NCBI GenBank assembly: GCA_022575985.1
Contig: JAKSXM010000246.1
Location: 12,790,001 to 12,854,000 of the forward strand
Length of the DNA stretch: 64,000 nt
Direction of reading: 5' to 3'
Source of the DNA: Anagrus nilaparvatae
Lineage: Eukaryota; Arthropoda; Insecta; Hymenoptera; Mymaridae
The position numbers were made by a program, and so were the translations under genes. The number at the start of each line of letters is the position of its first letter. The stretch's first letter is position 1. The notes under the pieces are model-generated. The model was given only the letters and a program-made list of their open reading frames with translations, made no database searches and had not been told where the DNA came from. This document shows, piece by piece, positions 46,304-59,699 of this stretch.

Positions 46304-49129
46304 GTAAAAAGAGCATCCCGGAATAAGAAGCGATTTCGGCCCCGGCATGAAATCAAAAAAACCTTTTTACACTTGAAAGTACTCATAAAAAAACATTTTT
46401 CCCGTTGGAATTTTTACCCCAGCTGCCCTCTGTTGGGCTAGGGGGGCAAAAGTGTTTAAAAAAATTTTTTTATTTTCAAAAATTCATATCTCTGGATCCA
46501 GAAAACGAAAAGTGGTCTACAAGGTCTCAAAAAATTGGGCTTTCTATGCACTTTAATTTTATATATGTAAAAAAATTTTTTGAGACACGTAAGCCACCTT
46601 AAAATTAAAAAAACGAAAAACTTTAGTTCAAATTTTATCTTTGAAGTTAATTTTCTCTGCCACAAAGATTTACTCATCCCTAAAAAATTTATATGTTTTT
46701 CGTCACACATGAAGTTGCAGAATGAAACCGGTTTTAACGAGATTCCAACGTACAATTTTTTAAAAAAGCCGAAAAACCGATGGTTTTTTCATTTTTTAAC
46801 TGATTTTCTGGGTTTTTAAGCTCAAATTTTTATTTAACTCTAAACATATACTTTTATATGCAAATTTTATGATTGTAAATAATATAAAAACTTAAAAATT
46901 TTCTATTAGCACCGGTTTCAACAGGATCCCAATATATCAGAACTCAAAAATACAGATAAACTATTGATTTTTAGCATTTTTTTGCAGATATCCAGAGTTT
47001 CTAAGAAGAAATAACTTTCTTTATATAATGAGGACTTATATGCAAAAATTTTATGCATTAAATTTACATAAAAATCAAAAATCTTTCAATTGAAATCGGT
47101 TTTAACAAGTTTTCAGCGTAGAAATCGATAAAAGATATAAAAAACCGCTAAAATTTTGTTACCTTTTTTTGCTAATATTTTTGAGGTTTCTTAATAAGAA
47201 TTTTAAGTTTTTATGCAAGCATTTACTCATATTTTCGTGCAGGATTGTGCCTGTGTTTTTATTTGTGAGAAGATGTTCGGCATAATTGGATGTCAGAACT
47301 TTTTGATTTGGGCCTTGTATGTGTTTTGTAAATCTTTTGAAAAAAGTGCGCCCTGTTTGTCCTATATATATGCTGTCACAATCGTTGCAGTCTAGTTTGT
47401 AAATACCACTTTTAAATTCCAATTTTCCGGGAGTTCTAAATCTTAATATGTTTTTGATGTTGTTATCCGTTTTGAAGGCTACTTTCATGTTTAGTTTTTT
47501 GAAAACTTCTACTAAGATTTGATTGGTGATATTTCCGTAAGTAGTTGATAAGTACTTGAGGTTGTCCTTTGGTAAGAGTTGTTGCTTTTTCTTTATTTGT
47601 TGTTTATAAATAAGTTTATCGATTATTGAACTTTTATATCCATTGGCAACAGCTATTTGTTTTATGATGTTTAACTCTTCTTCGTAATCGGATTGTTCCA
47701 TTGGAATTGTAAGTAATCTATGCACGAATGAATTATACGCAGCCATTTTTTGTGAAAATCTTTGTAGCCATATAATTTGTGTGTTCACTTATCAAGTTAC
47801 TCCAAATACAAGATGCAAAGTCAAATTTCAATGTTAATACATCTGATTCAAAAGCATTTAGTACAGAATCACATATACCTGATACAAGTGAATCATTTTT
47901 TAGTTTAAAAATTGCTGAAATAAGGGAATTCACGCTCCCTGTGCGTAACTTACTCAGAAAAATATCAATTGCTTGCATGGGATCGTAATATTTTTTTATT
48001 AAATTTTAATACAAGATGCAACATTATAATATGTTAAACAAAAATATATACTATTCGATTTTAAAAATTACTGACAGTGAATTAAAAAACAAAAATGATC
48101 ATTTAACAGCGTTATTTTATTAAACATTTTCACCTTAGGTTTGAATGGAATCGGTTTGCGTAATATTTTAATAGTTCAACAGATAGGTTAAAGTGTGAAG
48201 TATGAGTAAATGCTTGCATAAAAACCCTTATTCTTATTAAGAAACCTCAAAAATATTAGCAAAAAAAGGTAACAAAATTTTAGCGGTTTTTTATATCTTT
48301 TATCGATTTCTACGCTGAAAACTTGTTAAAACCGATTTCAATTGAAAGATTTTTGATTTTTATGTAAATTTAATGCATAAAATTTTTGCATATAAGTCCT
48401 CATTATATAAAGAAAGTTATTTCTTCTTAGAAACTCTGGATATCTGCAAAAAAATGCTAAAAATCAATAGTTTATCTGTATTTTTGAGTTCTGATATATT
48501 GGGATCCTGTTGAAACCGGTGCTAATAGAAAATTTTTAAGTTTTTATATTATTTACAATCATAAAATTTGCATATAAAAGTATATGTTTAGAGTTAAATA
48601 AAAATTTGAGCTTAAAAACCCAGAAAATCAGTTAAAAAATGAAAAAACCATCGGTTTTTTCGGCTTTTTTAAAAAATTGTACGTTGGAATCTCGTTAAAA
48701 CCGGTTTCATTCTGCAACTTCATGTGTGACAAAAAACATATAAATTTTTTAGGGATGAGTAAATCTTTGTGGCAGAGAAAATTAACTTCAAAGATAAAAT
48801 TTGAACTAAAGTTTTTCGTTTTTTTAATTTTAAGGTGGCTTACGTGTCTCAAAAAATTTTTTTACATATATAAAATTAAAGTGCATAGAAAGCCCAATTT
48901 TTTGAGACCTTGTAGACCACTTTTCGTTTTCTGGATCCAGAGATATGAATTTTTGAAAATAAAAAAATTTTTTTAAACACTTTTGCCCCCCTAGCCCAAC
49001 AGAGGGCAGCTGGGGTAAAAATTCCAACGGGAAAAATGTTTTTTTTATGAGTACTTTCAAGTGTAAAAAGGTTTTTTTGATTTCATGCCGGGGCCGAAAT
49101 CGCTACTTATTCCGGGATGCTCTTTTAAC
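46304..49129. repeat. Large inverted repeat around a PLE fragment
   Basis: Arms 46304-47234 and 48200-49129 are near-identical inverted copies. For example 'gagcatcccggaataagaag' at the left is matched by its near-complement at the right end. The 965 bp loop contains the body of a PLE GIY-YIG gene whose 3' end extends into the left arm. Many PLEs have terminal repeats, sometimes inverted, so this may be a PLE with inverted terminal repeats or an inverted duplication of its 3' flank. Open frames mirrored in the two arms (46405-46819 and 48628-49060) are not genes. Confidence 0.85.
47159..47788 (-). pseudogene. Penelope-like element C-terminus with GIY-YIG nuclease
   Basis: This minus-strand frame of 209 residues starts inside the protein, in the thumb/linker region (FVHRLLTIPMEQSDYEEEL, IIKQIAVANGY). 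It continues through NILRFRTPGKLEFKSGIYKL and ends in the GIY-YIG core: GIYKLDCNDCDSIYIGQTGR, then a conserved arginine in FFKRFTKHI. The reverse transcriptase part is missing. The frame is open, so this part is young or recently copied. Its last bases lie in the left arm of the large inverted repeat. Confidence 0.85.
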
Positions 49130-49659
49130 AAAACATTTTTTTTTGTATAATTACAAGTTATCAGTGATTTTTGAGCCATAAAGTTATCCTTCTGATTTTC
49201 ATACTGAACCTCTAGCTGTCTTTATCTCTGCTTCTGGGCCAATTTGCAATTTTTACTATTACGGCATGGCCAAATTTGGCCACATAAACAATCGCTAATA
49301 TTAGCAAAATTTGATCATAAATTCTATCAGTGATTAGTTCCGAAATTATTTCTAAGTATTTATAGACATACCGTTAAATTTTATAAAAAACACGTTTGAC
49401 GATGCGCGCAAAACTGGCCACAAAATATACCTAGAAAGGAGAATTTAAAAATAAATTATTTGCATTGACACATATGTAAAGAATTTAATAAAAATAAAAA
49501 TTCGATTATCATAAAAGAATTTAGGTAAAACGAGCTTTAAAGAAGAAATTTAGTTAACGAGTATTCAAATAACTAAAATTTTTCTTACCATTTTAGAAAT
49601 GTTTTTATTTTAGAAAGCTATTCGTTTTTACAGAAATTATAAAATCAAGTATTCTAGCA

Positions 49660-49875
49660 AAGTTTTTGAAAATTTTCTTTATTATTATTAGGTAAATAAA
49701 AATAAAGACGATCAAAAATGGAACAAAATTATAACTATAATTGTTACAGATTTTCTTGATAATGAAAGCCTGAGCTTTCGAAACGTCGAAATAAATAAAT
49801 ATTTCTAAATTTGTTCCATTTTTGATCGTCTTTATTTTTATTTACCTAATAATAATAAAGAAAATTTTCAAATTT
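49660..49875. repeat. Palindromic repeat with hammerhead-like centre
   Basis: Arms of about 55 bp (near 49670-49725 and 49815-49870) pair around 'cgatcaaaaatggaacaaa' and its complement. The centre holds the stem GAAAGC / GCTTTC (49764-49769 and 49774-49779) followed by GAAACGTC, with TTGATAA in place of the CTGANGA core. A related piece lies at 62151-62250. Confidence 0.6.
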
Positions 49876-49955
49876 TTGTATTGGAACGTGCAAGTATATA
49901 TACTTGTTTAATAAAATAATTATTCTAGCAAAGATTTTTTCGAATATTCTTGAAT

Positions 49956-50203
49956 CACACCAAACCTAAAAGAGTTTTTTGTTACGCAGAAAAGATTGAA
50001 TGTTTATTTAATTCTTTAGAGAGGAATTATTTTGAGGTTAATTCATTTAAAAAAATTTATTTTTGTTTTTATTCTGTTCAAAAAGAATTAATATGATAAA
50101 CAATTGTTTTAAAAGAATTAACCTCAAAATAATTCCTCTCTAAACAATCAAATAAACATTCAATCTTTTTTGCGTAACAAAAAACTCTTTTAGGTTTGGT
50201 GTG
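49956..50203. mobile_element. Small foldback MITE
   Basis: CACACCAAACCTAAAAGAGT at the left is matched by its complement at 50184-50203. Arms of about 105 bp fold almost completely around a 35 bp loop. Non-coding. Confidence 0.75.
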
Positions 50204-50624
50204 TTTATTTATAAAATTAATATTTCAAATGATAGGTTATTATAAAAAATAGAATCTTGTTAAGAGTGAATTAAATTAACAATATAGGGGGAAAACATTT
50301 GGGATGATATAATAACTTTGATAGAAGAGAAACCGAGAAAATATGCTAGTCATTTCATATGCAGAAATGATTTAAAGGATGAAGATAATACGGATAATCA
50401 CTAATCATGCCTCAAATTAAAAACCTTAAGATTTTTTTATATTAAAATTTATTTTTTGTTTACTAATAATCAATAAAATATTTTTATTTTAGACCATATA
50501 ATTTCTTTTGGTATCAAAATAAGCAATTAATATATCCCAAACAAACCAATTGCTAAAGCCCAACTACAACTACAATATTTATATTGCATTAATAATAATT
50601 AAATTTTTTTATAGCTATATCAAT

Positions 50625-53600
50625 ATGAAGCTACATATGAAATTTAATGTCATCGCTTTGTTGATTCTGGCATATCAACAAACATGCACAGGAAATCCTT
50701 TAGCAGTTATCTCGGTCATTAAAGATATTGGTGATAAAATTTCCACAGGTGTTGAATTTATTACAACAGCAATGAACAATGATGATACTTCACAAATATT
50801 GGAAAAAGTAAATGATATTGTTAAGGATCTTGATTATATTAAACGAATGATTGAAGATTCTGCAGTGATTATGTTCCAAAAATTATTACCAGAAATAGCA
50901 GCAATACAGAGTTTAGAAATATCGAAAAATGAAATTGGTAGATCAATTAAAAAAGTAAATCAAGAATACGAACAACACTTCTTAAAATATTCAAAAGCAG
51001 ATTTTTCCAAAATTGACCCAGCATTAGAAGATACAATATTAAAATGGTCTATGAGAATGGTCGATGAATCGAATGAGAATCATTTGGAAAATACTTTACT
51101 AAACATTCAAACAGAGTACAATGAATATCTTCAGAAAGTGATTGAATTAATAAACGTAAGTTAAATTTCAATTTAGCAACAAAAAAAAATCTTAAATGTT
51201 TTATTCATTGATTGATAATGGTAGGGAATTTCACCTTAAGTAGCAGTCTATAATATTATACTAGCTTTATAATATTAGTTTTAACATTTAAAATTTTCAA
51301 AATTTTTTAATAATTAGAAAAACAAATTAAATTAAAATGATAAGAATTCATGCCAAATTCTGACGAAAGAATTTTCGAGATTAGCGATCTAATTCAACGA
51401 TTGAAAATGTCATCTCAATTTTAAGATTTCTAGAGGAATTTTACAAAAAAAATAAAATACAATTAAAAGCTATGTGCGGTCCACGAAATATTATTAAAAA
51501 CTAGATGTATACTAGGTCAAAGTACTCTTCAGAACACTTTGATCCTAAGATTTACAGACCTTCAGGGGCCTCCAGCTTTGATAGGTGGCCTATTAACGAC
51601 AAAAAAAATACATTTTAGTCAGATTCGAGGTAAAATTCCAAATACTCCTGTGGTGAAACGAATCTTTCAAAATGGTCGTCATATCTCTCATTCGAAGCAT
51701 TACTGGTTATACAATATAGGGTAAGTGTACTAGCAGTCGGCCACTTAAGCGCACCGTGAACTTTGAATTGACTTTAAATATACTAAATAAACTTTTTTTG
51801 CCGAATTAATGCATTTAGTTCATTGTTTATACCTAATAGTTATTAATTATAATGTGAAAAATTAAATTTTAAACATAGTTTAGCTAATAAAAAGAAAAAA
51901 ATAATAAAACAGCATATCCACTAGTAGTCGACCACCCAACCCCGGTTGTCGACCTAAGCTTACATTAGTGGTCGGCCGCTCAGATTCATACACCAAACTA
52001 CAGATGATTTTTAGAATATTCTTAAAAAATTGTTGAAAAAAACCTGTTTTTATAAAATTAATCATATTTAATTATAAAACTGTTAATTTATTTTTTAAAT
52101 TAGCATTAAAAATTATTATGTTTATAACAAAATAATATTTACTTAATAAATAACTTTTAAATTTAGTGCCGAACCCCGCCCTCTAGTTTAAAATACACCT
52201 GCGCAGTAAGCAGCATATATGAAATACATTAAAAGATTTAAGTATTTTAAAAACTAATTTAATTAATAAAAAAGTTGCTTTATTACTGTTAATTTTAAAG
52301 AAATATCATAAAAATGCATAAATACTAATCTACTTTACAAATAGAGTCAAAAATATTGCCGTGACAAGAGTTTTTAGAACATGCCGACTACTAAAAATCG
52401 TGAAAAAAGTGAAGCCAGTGGTCGACCGTATATTTAATTATTAATTATTCTTTAATATTTACAGTTTTTAAATTATTAAGTGTAATAAACTATTTTAATA
52501 TGATACAAATTAATAATAATAGCATTTTTACCCATCGCATACAAAGAAAATATTTGAAATTTCAATAATAACAGTAGTCGGCCCGTGGCACGAGTCATAA
52601 AGCAAATCGTAAGAAAAGTGCTCTTCTGAGAGCATGGTTTTGTTTTTATTTTTTTATTTGTATTTTAATTTGTTCAAAAGCAAAAATTTTGATTCGCAAA
52701 TATTATTAATACTTATAAGAACAATATTCTAACTTTATTTTTCAATTTATTTAAAAAAATAATTATTAATTACACAAATACGAGCAAGGTGGCCGACTAG
52801 TGGGGGGTGGCCGAGCTCTAGTACAGTTACCCTACATACTTTTAGAATTAATTCTAGAGCATCGTTTTGATTGGTGGGCAAAAAGCTACCAAAAATAGAA
52901 ATTTTTTTGCATTAAAAAGTAAAAAAAACAATATTATTTTTTTTATTTTTGGACGTAGTATCTATATTTTTCCTATGAAAGTACTTATAATAAATCTATA
53001 ATTATCGTTTTTACTCGATATCTCCAATTGATACTTAATTTTTGGAAAATTTTTTACACAAAAAAATAAAAAACAGAAATATTTTTTTTTTCACCTAATT
53101 TTTTTCTATGGAAATACTAATTTAAGAAATTTAATATAGCTACGTCAGCTACACCAAAAAGTGTGTAACAGACATAATTATCCTAATTGAAGATCATGTA
53201 TTGATGTAGATAAATCTTCTTATTTTATGTAAAAAAACTAATTTTTTCCATGAGATTTTAAACTGAAAATATCAAGGAAAAGATCTTTTTTAGTTTTTCT
53301 TATGACATTATACTTTGCTATGTAAAATAGACCATTAAGAACATTTTGTTATTGCTAATGAGGAACCATAGTTCCAATTGTTTGACAGCGTTTTTTGAAA
53401 ATTCTTTTTTCAAAATTTTTTAATTAGCAATATTTTTTTTCTTCTGGGATGTTGTACTTAATTTTTTTCTATGAAATTACTAATATCTAGAATTATCGTT
53501 TTACTTATAATATTTGTTTCGTCCAATTTAAAAATTTTTTAATAAAACTTTTGTTTGTTACAAATTTATTGGACAATAATAAATTTTTTCGATTTGTAAC

Positions 53601-56503
53601 TATAAACTCACTTTTTGATACGTGGATATAATCAAATAGTAGAGTTAATCATATCATGCACGTACAGTGGCCTGTCATTTCAACTCTTCCTCTCTCCATG
53701 TTTTGACTTGAGTAGTATTTAATTATATATTTTTAAAATATTTGTTTTCGTAAACGGTCTTAAATATAAAATTGGCCTATCAGAAGCTCAAAAAAATAAA
53801 TGTCTTTTAGAAAAACCTTAAAATTTCTCTTTGAAGTCCTCTACTCTACATTTATTTACAGTGTACAAATGTCGAAAAAATCGGCAGAATAAAAATTTAG
53901 CAACTAATATGTTAAAACATTTTTTTTCTCCTAATGATCGTTTTTATATTTGTTTAGTTAAAACAATTATATTGGTAATTAAAAAAAAAAATTAATTTAA
54001 AGTTGGCAACGTTATAGGTAATAACTTTGAGTTATTTTCTGTTGAAAATTAAAATTAATAATTTAATATAAATTATTTTAAATATGCACTCAATATCAGT
54101 TATTAAAATTGAAGAAACGAATGCTTCTATCAATCTGTTAAAAAAAAAAATCTAATTTTAATAGACTTGCATTAGGAAATCAATCAAAAATAATTCAAGC
54201 TGATGATATGTAAAAAATTATACCCAATCAATTTACCATCTTATTGATATGATTTCCGTAGCATTATCACAAAAATTATGTTTTAGAGAAACAAACACCG
54301 ATGTGTAACTTCTGGGCAATCGGCTCAACTAATGATCGCGTATGAATATTCCAATTTTGCATTACTTCAATTGAAAGGATTTTTAATTATCAAATATTCG
54401 AATGAAATATTAGAAGCAAAGTACGCCAAGTATGAAGGTAAGAAATAAAAAATTTTTGGCTTCTATATTTTTTTTACGATTAATTAATTGTAATATAATA
54501 CTGTACTGATGAAGGAAACCACAATCTCAATTTTGTAGTAATTCCATATAATTTTATTCAAAAAAATACTTATCTGTGAAATTCGGATAATGCTTATTTC
54601 ATATTATAGTAGCTAAAAAAAAAATTAGAAAATTTCTGTCTTATGCTATTAAAGAATTAATTTGAAATTTTTTCGACTTATTTTAAAATCTAATCATCAT
54701 AAGCAGAATTAAATTTTTTCACTCTTATTAGAATTCAATTTAACCTTTTCAGGTTATCAAATTACACTGCGAACAAAGTAAAAACATCTTTTATAGTTGA
54801 ATATATTAAAATTTGATTTTAATTATTTTAACTATCCTAGCAAATTCCTGAGTAGGATAAGGCTTTAATCATAGTTGAATAAAAAAATAATTAATAAAAT
54901 ATAAATTTATCTATATCATTCTTTTTTTACAGGCAATACCAAAGGCAAAATTGATATCGCTCGTGATAATTATCAACGTAGAGCAGATGAAATTAGGAGA
55001 GACTTGATAAATAATATTGATGGGTTATCTCGGGAGTTTTGGCGATGTGATCCAGAAAAACATACAAACGGTATCAAAATAATTTTTTTCTTTGTAATTC
55101 TATTAATAAAATTAAATTAAAAAAAGAGTTATTCTTTTTCAGAAACATGGGCTGAACTTCAAGTTAAGGAAAAATTTTTAGTAAACACTGAAGATTTAAA
55201 ACCACTAAATTACGGAAAATGTTCAGTAGAGCCTAGATTAACTGATGAGTGTAAAAGAGGAGACTGTGCTGACTACGGTATTAGAATGTGCAATGGAATA
55301 ATATCAGCTTGTTATACAATAGATAACATAGTTAGAGTATGTCCAAACGTAAGTACACATTTTAATTAAGACAAAAGTTTTAAAATCTAAAGAAAAAATC
55401 TATTTTGAAAAATTTTTATGAAATAGGAACCTAATTCTTATAAAAGATACAAGTATATTATTAGTCACAAACCTGGAGGATTTTGGCCATGGAGTCATGG
55501 GGAAGATAAAGTATTTGGTAAAATAGTACACTGTCCAAAAGAGAAAACACTGGCTCATAGCCATACAACAGAAGGGATGATGCCTGTTGTTCGTGAACAT
55601 GCATACTGCTACTGCGATTGTACTGACGAACCATCAATGAATAACAAAATTAATTTAGCACCAGCTGTTGCTGATTATCATTACGACAATAAGTAATTTT
55701 TTTTAAAACATGTTTTTCTTATTTGTATTTTATATTTTCATAAACCATATAACAAAAAATAATTTCTTAATAGGGTAATAACAGGTGTTAAACTTGTACT
55801 TGAAAAGAAAGGAATATGGAGTTTAAAAATACAGCAAGGTGTTCTGGGTCCTCAAGGAACTATTGATGAAAAAACAGTTGGCTGGAAAGATGTGTTATAC
55901 CAATACACTATACATAATAAAGATTACATAAAAACACTTGGATATAGAAATGACAGAATTTATATGTATGATACAATGGCTCCTAAAAAAAATTCAGTCT
56001 TAGTTGGATTAAGTTTTGTGTATAAAGAAGGTAAAGGTTTAACAGTTGATGCAGAATTCGCAGATTTCGATTTTGAAACTGGAAAAATAGGAACCTTAAA
56101 GAAAAAAAATGACATTGATTTTACAAGAGAGTAAGTAAAAAGTATTATGAACTTAGATTTTATGTATAGACGTTTTAAATATAATAGTCAAGATATGATA
56201 GAAAAATTTATTTTATTACTTCTGTTTAGATCTGAAATTGAACACCAAAGATATGAAATGGCAATAAATACAGAATTCAAATCTGATTCTATTAGTAAGC
56301 AAAATGCTTATATAAATTTGATAACATCAACCACTCATGAAGATGCAAGCCAAACAACAGTACCGCTATTGGATATTCAACCAGTTGAACCTATTCCACA
56401 TGTACCCTTGTCTGGTTTTGGTATATACCATAAAAGTCGTTTATCAAGTGGATTTATAGGACTTAAAGTATATACATTTGATTATTACCCATTTTTTAAA
56501 TAA
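50625..56503 (+). CDS. Secreted DUF4803-like protein, seven coding exons
   Basis: Exons 50625-51155, 54287-54437, 54933-55070, 55143-55348, 55427-55692, 55774-56130 and 56230-56503 join in frame to 640 residues. An AG acceptor at 50613-50614 implies an upstream leader exon. Residues 1-23 are a signal peptide (MKLHMKFNVIALLILAYQQT). Then comes a helical region, a segment with LMIAYEYSNFALLQLKGF, and a cysteine-rich middle (about residues 290-330: YGKCSVEPRLTDECKRGDC, YGIRMCNGI). Next are a His-rich stretch with CYCDC and a beta-rich end with VGWKDVLYQY and VGLSFVYKEG. This order and the length fit the insect DUF4803 family (about 650 residues, function unknown). I name it from memory of the family's features, not a search. 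AATAAA lies at 56640. The first intron (3.1 kb) holds a TIR element. The exon 2 acceptor is uncertain; see findings. Confidence 0.75.
51719..52832. mobile_element. TIR element in the first intron, GGGTAASTGTACTAG ends, TA duplication
   Basis: The ends are GGGTAAGTGTACTAG and CTAGTACAGTTACCC, flanked by TA (51717-51718 and 52833-52834). The motif 'gtcggccac' or 'gtcgaccac' is scattered inside at least five times in both orientations. The end resembles the short TIR repeats at 5846, 12337 and 16680. Intron sequence 52840-54280 beyond it shows no feature other than a reversed relative of the 45 kb tandem repeat near 52900-53110. Confidence 0.7.
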
Positions 56504-56724
56504 GAAAGAGGCTAAAATTAATTTTTTTAAAAGATTTTAAAATTTTAAATTTGCGATACAAGAAAACTATGATATTATAAAAAATTTCAATTATTAAAAT
56601 CAAAAGATATTTATAATTTGTGATTATTATTTAGAAATCAATAAAATGTCACTTATATCATTTTAATTGTTTAATTTTTGTGTATGCTTGCATGAGTGAG
56701 TATTAACTACTTTACTAAATATTT

Positions 56725-56993
56725 TGTAAGGATTGTGATGTGTCATATATTGGCAAATCTAAACGTAGAATTTGTAAAGGGATGGAGGGCCATTTGAAAG
56801 ATATCAAGAATAATTTAGATAAACTGATACCTAATTATTGCAAACTGTTGCATAAATGGATTTTAACGATATCACGATATTAGACACGGAACCGGAATTT
56901 AAAACAAGAAAAATTTCGGAAGTTGTATATATCAATAAATTTAATAATACGATAAATGAGTATGAGAATGTTGGTTCTTTTAATTCTATATAA
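56725..56993 (+). pseudogene. Penelope-like GIY-YIG relic
   Basis: CKDCDVSYIGKSKRRICKG, then EGHLKDIK, matches the GIY-YIG core of the other PLE copies. After a frameshift the family's end is recognisable (VVYINKFNNTINEYENVG). It is isolated from any RT. CTGAAGA occurs downstream at 57269-57275, but no stem II plus GAAA follows. Confidence 0.65.
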
Positions 56994-57439
56994 AAAATGT
57001 CATAGTCCCACGTTAATAAATATACAAATATATTTTATACGTATATTCGTGGATACACTTATCCATGCGTATATTAAAGAAATGTGATGAAAAACATATG
57101 GCTATTTAATGTCTTTTTAAAGATTTTTTTAAAGAATTTTTAAAAGTTAAATTAAAATAAAATAGAAATTAATTAGTGTCTCGTGTCAGCAGCATCCAGT
57201 GTCGTATAGCTCAAAAAACAAGTATTTTTATGTAAGTATAACACATATAATTTTTATATTCAGATCACCTGAAGAGGCCAACGGACTTATTGATAAAATA
57301 AAAAAATTGTTACCCTTAAAAATAATTTGTATTGTTTTATTTATTTTAAATAATTTGAAACAATAAAAATTTAAGTTCAGCTCCGATTCTGGTCAATAAA
57401 ATATTATTTTTACTTTTTTAATACCATTATGGTTGTTAA

Positions 57440-58290
57440 ATATCACCGGTTACACTCATACATACATACACACTCACACGTACATATAGAGACTTTTTTT
57501 AAAAATTGGCATTTAGCTTCCTGAGGTCTCAAAACTTGCTTATATGTCAAAAAATTAGAAATCAAAATTTCACCTAAACCAATGGTTCCTCTATGAGTTG
57601 TAGAATGTGCATAAAACCCTTAAATCAGATTAAAAGTCGGTATTAAATCTAGTCTATATTTAAAATTTATATAGTGCAGTTGGGGATTTTTTACGATTAA
57701 TTACCAAAAACTGCTGCCAAAATGGGGTATTTTTTATATATTCACATTTTGAGTGCCCAGATTTGCCCATATAGGTTTTTTGGGTCGATTTTTTAAGGAA
57801 AATTAATATTTCACCATTAAATTAGCTTAAAGTGCAAAAATAGCAAGAATATCCTTTTTAGGGATAGTTCAAGGGTAAAATATTAATTTTTCATTTAAAA
57901 AATTCCTGAAATTCTTGATCAGAGACCCGAAAAACCTAATTGTACCAAATTTGAAAACTCAAAAAGCAAAAATAACAAAAATATCCATTTTTGGGTAGTT
58001 TTAGCTAATTTAAGGGTAGATTATTAATTTTACCTAAAAAATCACAAAAATTATTGATCAGCGAGCCAAGAATCCCCTATGTTCCAAATCTGGGCTCTAA
58101 AAGCGCGAATTTATAAAAAATACCCCATTCTGAGTATAGGTTTTTCTAATTTAAGCGTGCAGCTTCAAATTATATACAAAATGACATCGAAATTCGTGAT
58201 CAGCGTCCCAAATAACCTAGACTAAATCAAATCTGGTGGTTGCCAGTAATAATGCAACCAAACACTTATTATGACTGGAGAATGATTCAT
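57440..58290. repeat. Compound dispersed repeat
   Basis: 57440-57600 matches 46070-46250. 57600-57700 matches 29447-29545 ('aaatcagattaaaagtcggt'). 57700-58290 contains the 'gggtagtttt' and 'taatttaagggt' sub-repeats, ending in 'ggttgccagtaataatgcaa', as at 34493. Several repeat families have been joined. Confidence 0.6.
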
Positions 58291-58471
58291 ATCAATTGTA
58301 AAACATATAATTATATCTAAAATTTATACATAATTAAAATTTTCAATATGATAAGATAAGCAATTTAATAAGTAAGTATTTTAACAATTTTTTATTTTTA
58401 AAAAGTATGTGCGTATTTCATCATTTAAATTTCTAATATTGTATTAATTTATTATTTTATAAAATTCAGAC

Positions 58472-59498
58472 ATGCTTTTTATTTATAAATTCACAATGTT
58501 AGTGATTTTACTATTTTTTTTCGTTGATAAGCTAATTTTTACCAATACAAATTCAAGAAAACTGGATGAAAGTGAAATCTTTAAAAGATATACGACTACA
58601 TTTTTAAAAATTTAACAAAATAATTCAGTTAAATATTCGATAGATAATTTAAATAAACAATTTTTTTACATAAATAGCCCATGGGATAAAAATTATTATA
58701 AATTTTCATATTTTAACATTTCTGAACATAATAACTACGATTTTAGACAAAAAATATTTTACTTTGCATAAGACCAAATTTAAACTACTATGTTCTAGAG
58801 TACTGTTTATGAAAAAACTACAAGAAAGAGCACTAAGTTTTCTCATGTTTAGAGATTTGAATTTGATTATATGAGTTCGTCAGTATAATATTCCAGTGGA
58901 TGGATTGTACAAAAGTATAATTGACCATGAATTAAAGCCAATAAAAATACCTTATGAAAATTATTTTGAAATCATTTACAAAAATACAGATGAATGTGGT
59001 CATGGAATTTGTAGGAAGCAATTTTTATCTGATGCATTAAATAAAACTGATAAAAAATTTCGATAGAACTTCTGTTAACAAATAAAATTTTAAATGATAT
59101 TCAGACAATTGTGCCAATTTCAACAAAAAATTCATTACAAGGTTATTTCATATACTCTGAAAAATATTTAAGGATATATGCTATTGTTAATTATGGCAAA
59201 TTACTAAAAGACATTAGTTTAGGAAACAAAGTTGATAAAGAATATACGGTAAATGCTAATAATAGTTAGGGTTACATTGGTTAGGGTTTATCTTCATTTA
59301 GTAAATTAACATCAAAATGTTTACAATTCAACACTGTTGATTTAAAATCAAGTAATATTCTTAACGTCTATACTTGGGAACCAATATTTAATGAAATTAT
59401 AAAACTTAAATACTGTAGTGGTGACAATTGTATTATTTATCAAACAACTAAATTGAATGATAATGAAACAAGTACCATAATTTTTAAAAATGCTTAAC
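58472..59498 (+). pseudogene. Broken secreted-protein gene, possible distant relative of family B
   Basis: The ATG at 58472 starts a signal-peptide-like stretch (FTMLVILLFFFVDKL). It is followed by SRKLDESEIFKRY and, after an in-frame TAA near 58613, by LNKQFFYINSPWDKNYYKF. Further stops and frameshifts follow. Recognisable pieces continue to YCSGDNCIIYQTTKLNDN near 59412 and a TAA at about 59498. The arrangement (signal peptide, then a FxY...P segment, then cysteine pairs) is like the broken genes at 34833 and 61850, but similarity is low. It may be a pseudogene of an unknown single-exon secreted protein of about 340 residues. Not recognised otherwise. Confidence 0.5.
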
Positions 59499-59699
59499 AA
59501 AGAACTTTGTGTATTCGAAAATGTTAATTATAATTATCAGTAAAGATCTCTACGACCAAATATAATAATACTATATTTCAAGGATATATAAGACATTTTC
59601 ATACCATTAATTTTCTTTAAAATTTTTTACAATTTTAAATAAATTATTAAAATTTTTTAATTGATGTTCAATAATTTTTTAAGATAAATTAATTAATAA

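Noticed and set aside
47733..47988. Overlapping frames of 81 codons (minus) and 69 codons (plus)
   Set aside because: They lie antisense to each other upstream of the PLE nuclease; neither shows a recognisable motif, so strand and coding status cannot be decided.
46405..49060. Frames up to 99 codons in the arms around the PLE fragment
   Set aside because: Each occurs twice, mirrored in the arms; low-complexity K/F-rich translation.
57269..57300. Possible hammerhead (CTGAAGA) after the PLE relic
   Set aside because: No stem II followed by GAAA is found at a suitable distance.
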